The notes under the pieces: model-generated
What the model was told of the DNA's origin: nothing
The model's database searches: none
The model's input: the letters and a program-made list of their open reading frames with translations, nothing else
Program-made: the position numbers and the translations under genes
Source of the DNA: CANIGN01 sp964538275
GTDB lineage: Bacteria; Bdellovibrionota; UBA2428
Assembly (NCBI GenBank): GCA_964538275.1
Contig: CAZIFW010000081.1
Coordinates: forward strand, 1 to 10,093
DNA length: 10,093 nt
Reading direction: 5' to 3'
In this document: one piece after another, positions 5,345 through 10,093 of the stretch
How the letters are laid out: every line of letters begins with the position of its first letter
How positions within the stretch are numbered: the first letter of the stretch is position 1

Positions 5345-7693
5345 ATGGCCGAAAAGACAGGGGTGAGGCAACTGAGTGTTTCGAGCGCCCTTTCGCGGGA
5401 ACTTTCCGCGAAGACTATGGGGATACTTTTTGTATTCTCCTTTGGAGTCGTGGCGCTTATTTTATTGATGATGAGGCAATCGCTAGATCAGGCGACTTTG
5501 CCCCCTTTGAACGTAGGTGAACGCATTACTTTCACTCTACGAGTTCCTCGCAGCACTTCTGTCACAAACGAAGCGGCTACCGAAAAAGCGCGCTCCATTT
5601 TGCTTAAAGATGTTCGAGAAGTTTATGTCTACGACGACGCCTACATTCAAAATTGGCAGGCTGATTGGCAGAACTTGTTCCGTAAAATCAATGCCAATCC
5701 CGTACAGGCCGTGGTGCTTTTTGAAGAAGCCTTCAAAATGGAACTCAGTGCACGAGACCGCGACGCCCTGCTTTGGATCGCTAAAGACCCAAATGTGGGA
5801 GAGTCTATTACAGATAGCTTAAAGGTTATTCAGGGCTTACGTATTTTACCTTCAAATATAAAAGAAGGTGCGAATTTAGAAATCCTTAATTTTAAAGCAC
5901 GCAAAGCAGAAATTATTAAGGTCGGAAAAAATTACGCAGATATCGTAAAAGTAGATGAAGCGCGCAGTGCCTTTTTGTCGGCAAGAGCAAGTCGTGACGG
6001 ACAATTTTCTCGCTGGGATTTGCGCATGCGTAAGGCTGTATTGGGTTTGCAGTCTTATTTAATTAAACCCAACGTTCAAATAGATGCAAAACAAACCAAA
6101 GAAAGAGTTGATCGAGCTTTGGGTGCGTTTACTCCTGTTGTGGATTATTACCAGCGCGGTGAAGTGCTCTTAAGACAAGGGGAGCGAGTTACTCCTGAAG
6201 TGGTTGCATTAGTAAGCCGTCTCGCACTTTCTTATAAAAATGATCAACCGTTACGCCCACTCTTTTTTGAGATGATTTTCGGATCACTCTGCCTATTTCT
6301 TGTACTTGTGTATTTAAATCACCGCTATCCTTTGATCTTTTTAAATTTAAAAGACACGGCGGTCACAGGACTCTTACTATGTTCTTCGTTGGCCGCATTC
6401 AAACTTGGCATGTGGTTTAGTTTCGAAAACTTGGCGCAATCATTCCCACGTGTTCCACTGACAGTGTTCTTATTTGCACTTCCTTTGGCTGCTCCGTCGA
6501 TGTTGGCGCGACTCTTACTTTCAGAAGCTTTGAGTTTACTTTTTGCGGGGCTCTTAAGTGTAGGCTGTTCTATTTTAATGGGTAAAGTTGGCGCACTTTT
6601 TGGTCTTTATGTTTTGGGAATTTCTTTAGCTTCTGTAGTGTTTTTAGATCAGTGTCGAAGCCGTTCAGAACTTTATTTCTCGGGTGTAAAAATGTCTTTG
6701 GTGTGTGCCGTTGGATCTGCAGCTTTGATTTTAGCTTGGGGTGGGGGCTTACCCCTCAACGCTCCCGGAATTCAAGATCTAGAAGGAGGCGTGGCTACAG
6801 GTACAGCTCAAATTCTGTACGGAGCTTTAGGAGCCGCTCTAGGCGGATTCCTCTCTGCCGTTTTGGCTTTAGCTATTACGCCTATATTTGAATTTGTTTT
6901 CGCTTACACAACTGATTTAAAACTTCTCGAACTTGCTCGTATGGACCATCCCTTATTGAGAGAGCTTGTTATTAGAGCCCCTGGAACTTTTCACCATAGT
7001 TTGATGGTAAGTAGTTTGGCTGAAGCAGGAGCAAAAGAAATAGGCGCACGTAGTTTGCTCGTTAGGGTAGGTGCACTCTTTCACGACATTGGAAAAATGG
7101 ATAAACCTGAGTTTTTTATGGAAAACAACTTAGATGGTTCCAAGGCACATGCAAACTTACCGCCTGATGAATCGGCGAGAATCATTATAGGCCATGTTGT
7201 TAATGGGGTGCATTTGGCTAAACAACATGGACTTCGCCAAGAAATTATAGATTTTATTGAGCAGCATCATGGCAGAGCTCTTGTAGGATCCTTCTATTAT
7301 GATGCTGTAAAAAAAGCTGAAGCAGATGGCTTGAGTGCAGACACTGTAAATCAAGAACTCTTCCGCTATCCTGGCCCTAATCCCCAAAGTAAAGAAGCGG
7401 CTATTCTTGCACTTGCAGATGCATGTGAGGCGGCTTCAAGGGGATTGCCATCGCCCACACCGGATCGTTTAGCTCAACTGGTTGAGCGTATTCGTACTGA
7501 TTTTATTAAAAACGGACTCTTTGATAGCGCTCCTATGACATTTCAAGAGATGAATATAGTCCTTGAAACATTTAAGCGTATCTTAGTTGCCGTTCACCAC
7601 CAGCGCGTGCAGTATGCTCGTGATAAGGAAAAACCCGTTGAAGTCTTGCGAAATCCCGAGCTTCCGCCTTATAAAAAGGCCAGTGGTCAGTAA
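5345..7693 (+). CDS. 7TM receptor with HD hydrolase domain, PgpH/YqfF-like (probable c-di-AMP phosphodiesterase)
   Basis: This 782-residue integral membrane protein has the 7TMR-HD layout. A short cytoplasmic start precedes one helix (about 26-42), then an extracytoplasmic 7TMR-HDED domain runs to about 300. A bundle of membrane helices spans about 305-510, and a cytoplasmic HD domain about 545-735. The metal ligands are complete: His550/His551 (GTFHHSLM), His580-Asp581 (FHDIGK), His617 (IGHV), His641/642 (EQHHG) and Asp692 (LADACEAA). In Listeria the homologue PgpH hydrolyses cyclic di-AMP to pApA, and that role is inferred here. No cyclase is in the window. ybeY follows after 18 bases, the conserved yqfF-ybeY order, though the usual upstream phoH is replaced by divergent rpsT. 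A TAA abuts the ATG, so the start cannot lie further upstream in this frame, and no clear Shine-Dalgarno sequence is present. Confidence 0.88.
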   Translation: MAEKTGVRQLSVSSALSRELSAKTMGILFVFSFGVVALILLMMRQSLDQATLPPLNVGERITFTLRVPRSTSVTNEAATEKARSILLKDVREVYVYDDAYIQNWQADWQNLFRKINANPVQAVVLFEEAFKMELSARDRDALLWIAKDPNVGESITDSLKVIQGLRILPSNIKEGANLEILNFKARKAEIIKVGKNYADIVKVDEARSAFLSARASRDGQFSRWDLRMRKAVLGLQSYLIKPNVQIDAKQTKERVDRALGAFTPVVDYYQRGEVLLRQGERVTPEVVALVSRLALSYKNDQPLRPLFFEMIFGSLCLFLVLVYLNHRYPLIFLNLKDTAVTGLLLCSSLAAFKLGMWFSFENLAQSFPRVPLTVFLFALPLAAPSMLARLLLSEALSLLFAGLLSVGCSILMGKVGALFGLYVLGISLASVVFLDQCRSRSELYFSGVKMSLVCAVGSAALILAWGGGLPLNAPGIQDLEGGVATGTAQILYGALGAALGGFLSAVLALAITPIFEFVFAYTTDLKLLELARMDHPLLRELVIRAPGTFHHSLMVSSLAEAGAKEIGARSLLVRVGALFHDIGKMDKPEFFMENNLDGSKAHANLPPDESARIIIGHVVNGVHLAKQHGLRQEIIDFIEQHHGRALVGSFYYDAVKKAEADGLSADTVNQELFRYPGPNPQSKEAAILALADACEAASRGLPSPTPDRLAQLVERIRTDFIKNGLFDSAPMTFQEMNIVLETFKRILVAVHHQRVQYARDKEKPVEVLRNPELPPYKKASGQ

Positions 7694-7711
7694 TAACATT
7701 AGGTTTTCTTC

Positions 7712-8197
7712 ATGAGCGTTAGAATCACTTCTGCTGAACTTGATTTAAAGAATCCACTCACGGCTTCTCAGTATAAAAAAATATTTGCACTAACAATTAA
7801 ACTTCTTAAAGGAAGTCCAGAGTACATAAGTTTTGTGAAAACGTTAGGTGTTCCCAAGAGTGTTGAAGTGCATTTTTGTGATGATATTGAGATGCGTGAT
7901 TATCAAAAACGATTCCGTAATTTAGATCGCACCACAGATGTTTTGAGTTTTCCCAGTATTGAAACTCCTTCTCACACGGAGAAGAACTTTATGGGCTCAC
8001 TTATAATCTCCTTAGCAACGGTAGAGCGCAATTCTAAGCGCTATAAGAGAAAGTTCAAAGATGAGCTAGCTGAAGTTTATGTGCATGGTATTTTGCATCT
8101 TTTGACTTTTGATCACGTAAAAGTATCGCGCACACGCAAAGAACGTATGCGTAAAATTCAAAAACAATTGTTTTTAAAAGTTAAAACGCTTCTTTAA
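7712..8197 (+). CDS. ybeY: Endoribonuclease YbeY (16S rRNA maturation)
   Basis: YbeY is a metal-dependent single-strand RNase needed for 16S rRNA 3'-end maturation and ribosome quality control. The 161-residue protein carries TTDVLSFP (74-81), GSLIISLATVERN (95-107, for the usual G-D-I-x-I-S) and the zinc motif H125-G-I-L-H129-L-L-T-F-D-H135. The three metal-binding His are all present. The usual Gly before [YH]-D-H is Thr132, and the Asp of G-D-I is Ser96, so this is a slightly divergent member. The start has a weak TTAGG 8 bases upstream and follows the pgpH-like gene by 18 bases, so the two are probably co-transcribed. The N-terminus has about 20 residues more than minimal homologues. The TAA stop is shared, in the palindrome TTAA, with the gene on the other strand. 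Confidence 0.92.
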   Translation: MSVRITSAELDLKNPLTASQYKKIFALTIKLLKGSPEYISFVKTLGVPKSVEVHFCDDIEMRDYQKRFRNLDRTTDVLSFPSIETPSHTEKNFMGSLIISLATVERNSKRYKRKFKDELAEVYVHGILHLLTFDHVKVSRTRKERMRKIQKQLFLKVKTLL

Positions 8198-8772
8198 GAG
8201 TTGGCCCGTTTAAGGTCTTCGTCATGAGATGTATCGTCTTCAATGCGAAAATGTTTTTCTAAGAGCTGTTCAACTTTAAGCGCTTCTTCGCGCGTAAAGA
8301 GGCCTCTAAAAATATCTGTAGAATGAAGATTGGGGTGAATCGCAATGACCTTGTAATGGTAAACAGGGTAATCGTTTTGTCTATAAGCCTCGTATTTTCG
8401 TGTGGTAAAGCCACGAATGTTCGTAAAGGTAAGGGTTTTATTTCCAGGCCAAGGCATGGGACCATTGGATACTTGTATGCGGTCTGAAGTCGCTAAGAGT
8501 TTGCGTGTATTAAATGCATAACAAAGCGTGAGGTAGGCGGTGACTATTCCCACAGGCACATGGCTAAAATAAATCCATAGAGGAGCGTCCCCTTTTGATA
8601 AGATGATTGTCCAAGTGATGCTGTTCCAAAGAATTGAAAAAAATGCAAAAAAAGCAACAAGAGATTTATCTGCAAATTGTTTCTGTACCAAAAGTTTCTT
8701 GCTGAAGACGTCTTCGCTGACTCGGATTCCCGGAGCGATCTGGATGTTTTTATGATCCTCTCTTCTAAACAT
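8194..8772 (-). CDS. Two-helix membrane protein of unknown function
   Basis: I do not recognise a named family. The 192-residue protein has a cytoplasmic-looking start (MFRREDHKNIQ), a helix at about 38-58 (VAFFAFFSILWNSITWTIIL) and another at about 66-86 (WIYFSHVPVGIVTAYLTLCY). A soluble C-terminal part follows that looks beta-rich (RIQVSNGPMPWPGNKTL, then HYKVIAIHPNL), and it ends in a helix (TREEALKVEQLLEKHF) and an acidic tail. Two central helices followed by a small beta domain recall generic proteobacterial proteins with a PH-like cytoplasmic part; that is only an impression. It converges on ybeY, with stops overlapping by 4 bases and no terminator between them, so the transcripts may collide. 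It diverges from prfB across 90 bases. Codon use looks like its neighbours'. No Shine-Dalgarno sequence is visible. Confidence 0.72.
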   Translation of the reverse strand: MFRREDHKNIQIAPGIRVSEDVFSKKLLVQKQFADKSLVAFFAFFSILWNSITWTIILSKGDAPLWIYFSHVPVGIVTAYLTLCYAFNTRKLLATSDRIQVSNGPMPWPGNKTLTFTNIRGFTTRKYEAYRQNDYPVYHYKVIAIHPNLHSTDIFRGLFTREEALKVEQLLEKHFRIEDDTSHDEDLKRANS

Positions 8773-8774
8773 GT

Positions 8775-8793
8775 GTACTTATCGGGGAAGTAC
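8775..8793. repeat. Inverted repeat between the membrane-protein gene and prfB
   Basis: GTACTT (8775-8780), 7 bases, then AAGTAC (8788-8793) make a perfect 6-base dyad starting 2 bases upstream of the leftward ATG. A further AGTACTT (8854-8860) lies just before the prfB ATG. The size and place suit a regulator site or a leader hairpin; no regulator can be named. Confidence 0.45.
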
Positions 8794-8862
8794 GGGAAAA
8801 GCTCTGTTAAATTTAGCCTAATTTTGCTCGATTTAATGACAGTCGCATCCTAGAGTACTTTT

Positions 8863-10015
8863 ATGACTGAAATTCGTAACCTCAAAGATCTGGGGATTAC
8901 AGTTGAAGAACTTGCGGAGCGAGTTTTACAACTGGGGAGGTCTCTTTGACATCACTGGAAAGCGTAGACGCTTAGAAGAAATTACTCATTTAGAGAGTCA
9001 GCCCGAATTTTGGAACGACAACCAAAAAGCTACAAAAATTCAGAAAGAAAAAACCCAAATAGAAGCTGTAGCAACGCCGTTTTTTAAGGTGAACAGCTTG
9101 GTAGAAGACGCCAGAGCCTTGCATCAGTTGTGCACAGAGCTGGGCGAAGTGGATGCTTCCTCTCAACAAGAGTTTTCTAAAACATTTGAGAGCGCAGAAT
9201 CAATCCTTCGAACGCTAGAACTCAGTCGAATGCTTTCAGGCGAAAACGATGCCAGCAATTGTTACCTGACTGTTCACGCGGGAGCAGGAGGCACTGAGTC
9301 CTGCGATTGGGCAGCAATGTTGGCCCGTATGTACCAGCGCTATGCTCAGAAACAATCTTTTAAAACAGAAGTTATAGATTTTACAGATGGTGATAGCGCG
9401 GGTTACCGCTCCATTACTTTTGAAATATCGGGTGTAAATGCCTACGGTTTTTTAAAAGCGGAAGTAGGTGTTCATCGATTGGTTCGTATCAGTCCTTTTG
9501 ATTCAAATGCTAGACGACACACGAGCTTTGCAAGTGTGTATGTTTACCCCGTGATTGATGATGATATTGAAGTTGAATTAAAGATGGAAGATGTGCGAGT
9601 GGACACTTACCGAGCCGGCGGTGCGGGTGGACAACACGTCAACAAAACTGACTCTGCAGTACGCATGACTCATGCGCCCACGGGTATAGTTGTTCAATGT
9701 CAGGCAGAGCGATCGCAAATTCAAAACCGTGAAAAAGCGATAAAAATGTTAAAGGCTCGTCTTTACGAGTTAGAGCTTCAAAAACGCCAAGCGGAAGCCG
9801 ACAAAACGAATGCTACGAAGAAGTCTATTTCTTGGGGATCTCAAATTCGCAACTATGTATTGCAGCCCTATCAGTTGATCAAAGATACGCGCACTCAGCA
9901 TGAAAGTAGTAACGTGGATAAAGTATTGGATGGCGATATTCAGGACTTTATTGAAAGTTATTTGCTCCATGGGGGCGAAGCAACTCCTCAATCTGATGAT
10001 GACCTCCCAATTTAA
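8863..10015 (+). CDS. prfB: Peptide chain release factor 2, made by programmed +1 frameshift
   Basis: RF2 reads UGA and UAA stops and releases the finished protein. Frame 0 runs from ATG 8863 (MTEIRNLKDLG...) through codon 28 (CTT, 8944-8946) to an in-frame TGA (8947-8949). Skipping T8947 continues with GAC in the +1 frame to the TAA at 10013-10015. The coding sequence is therefore 8863-8946 joined to 8948-10015, 383 residues against about 365 usually. SPF (about 210-212) is the RF2 stop-recognition tripeptide and distinguishes it from RF1. GGQ (about 255-257, in RAGGAGGQHVNKTDSA) is the peptidyl-hydrolysis loop, whose Gln is normally methylated. QPEFWND is typical of domain 1. The C-terminus has an acidic tail (SDDDLPI). 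The TTG at 8903 is not a real start. No convincing promoter or ribosome site precedes the ATG (only a weak GAG at 8853). Confidence 0.95.
8934..8950 (+). promoter_or_regulatory. prfB programmed +1 frameshift site with internal Shine-Dalgarno
   Basis: The Shine-Dalgarno-like GGGGAGG (8934-8940) is followed by TCT and then CTT TGA C (8944-8950). Spacing and slippery sequence match the Escherichia coli site (AGG GGG UAU CUU UGA C). When RF2 is scarce, the UGA is read slowly and tRNA-Leu slips from CUU to UUU, so RF2 controls its own synthesis. Confidence 0.95.
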
Positions 10016-10044
10016 GACATAATTTTGACGATAATTCAGGCTTC

Positions 10045-10093
10045 TCAAAAGCTTATGTGAATTTCTTGTAAAAAGGCTTCTAATTGTTGCTCT
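10045..10093 (-). CDS. C-terminal end of a leftward gene (runs off the window)
   Basis: On the minus strand a frame enters from the right edge and reads EQQLEAFLQEIHISF before a TGA (10045-10047). It would converge with prfB, leaving a 29-base gap. The composition looks like an ordinary helical C-terminus, but 15 residues cannot prove a gene or name a product. No terminator hairpin is visible in the gap. Confidence 0.35.
   Translation of the reverse strand, partial: EQQLEAFLQEIHISF

Noticed and set aside
8903..8947. TTG 8903 as the prfB start
   Set aside because: The 15 codons before the slip site are an out-of-frame reading. The ATG 8863 frame with CTT TGA C gives the true RF2 N-terminus.
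8947..8949. In-frame TGA as evidence that prfB is a pseudogene
   Set aside because: It sits in a canonical programmed frameshift site with the internal Shine-Dalgarno at the correct distance, and the rest of RF2 is intact.
10038..10082. Repeated AGGCTTCT on both sides of the prfB 3' gap as a possible terminator or attachment repeat
   Set aside because: The 8-base direct repeat is short, forms no hairpin with a U-run, and no mobile element genes are nearby.

Overview
The window looks like chromosome from a Gram-negative bacterium of moderate GC content. An LptE lipoprotein and a small beta-barrel protein imply an outer membrane. The gene set (short lptE-holA, rpsT, a 7TM HD hydrolase followed by ybeY, prfB with its frameshift site, and an RlmM-like methyltransferase) fits the Bdellovibrionota / former Deltaproteobacteria best. 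That placement is inferred from gene content and protein style, not from a database search. I see no tRNA, rRNA, CRISPR array, insertion sequence or phage gene. No intergenic gap exceeds about 110 bases.

Layout. Bases 1-2672 are a leftward cluster. In transcription order it runs: a short DUF721/DciA-like gene, a small outer-membrane barrel protein, a DUF4442 hotdog thioesterase-like gene, a nitronate monooxygenase-family flavoprotein overlapping it by 4 bases, and the first 125 codons of an RlmM-like methyltransferase that leaves the window. Bases 2697-4894 run rightward: lptE, holA, then a secreted cysteine-rich repeat protein. A strong bidirectional terminator (4931-4971) separates this from the leftward rpsT gene. 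Divergent from rpsT is the rightward pair pgpH/yqfF-like and ybeY. A leftward two-helix membrane protein of unknown function meets ybeY tail to tail; one TTAA supplies both stop codons. Rightward prfB follows, read through an in-frame UGA by +1 frameshifting, and the window ends in the last codons of a leftward gene.

Functionally this is mostly core housekeeping: lipopolysaccharide export (LptE), DNA replication (HolA and possibly the DciA-like protein), translation and rRNA maturation (S20, YbeY, RF2, RlmM-like), and probably cyclic-dinucleotide turnover (PgpH-like). The unusual gene is at 4298-4894. It encodes an exported protein with four tandem 29-residue units, each with the pattern C-x3-C-x9-C-x3-C, an invariant Trp and a near-invariant EGYSSSTCA core. 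I do not recognise a named family for it, and it is the best candidate here for undescribed biology. A secondary theme is that several genes (rpsT, pgpH-like, lptE, the barrel protein, prfB) have no clear Shine-Dalgarno sequence, whereas the cysteine-rich gene has the strongest one in the window.
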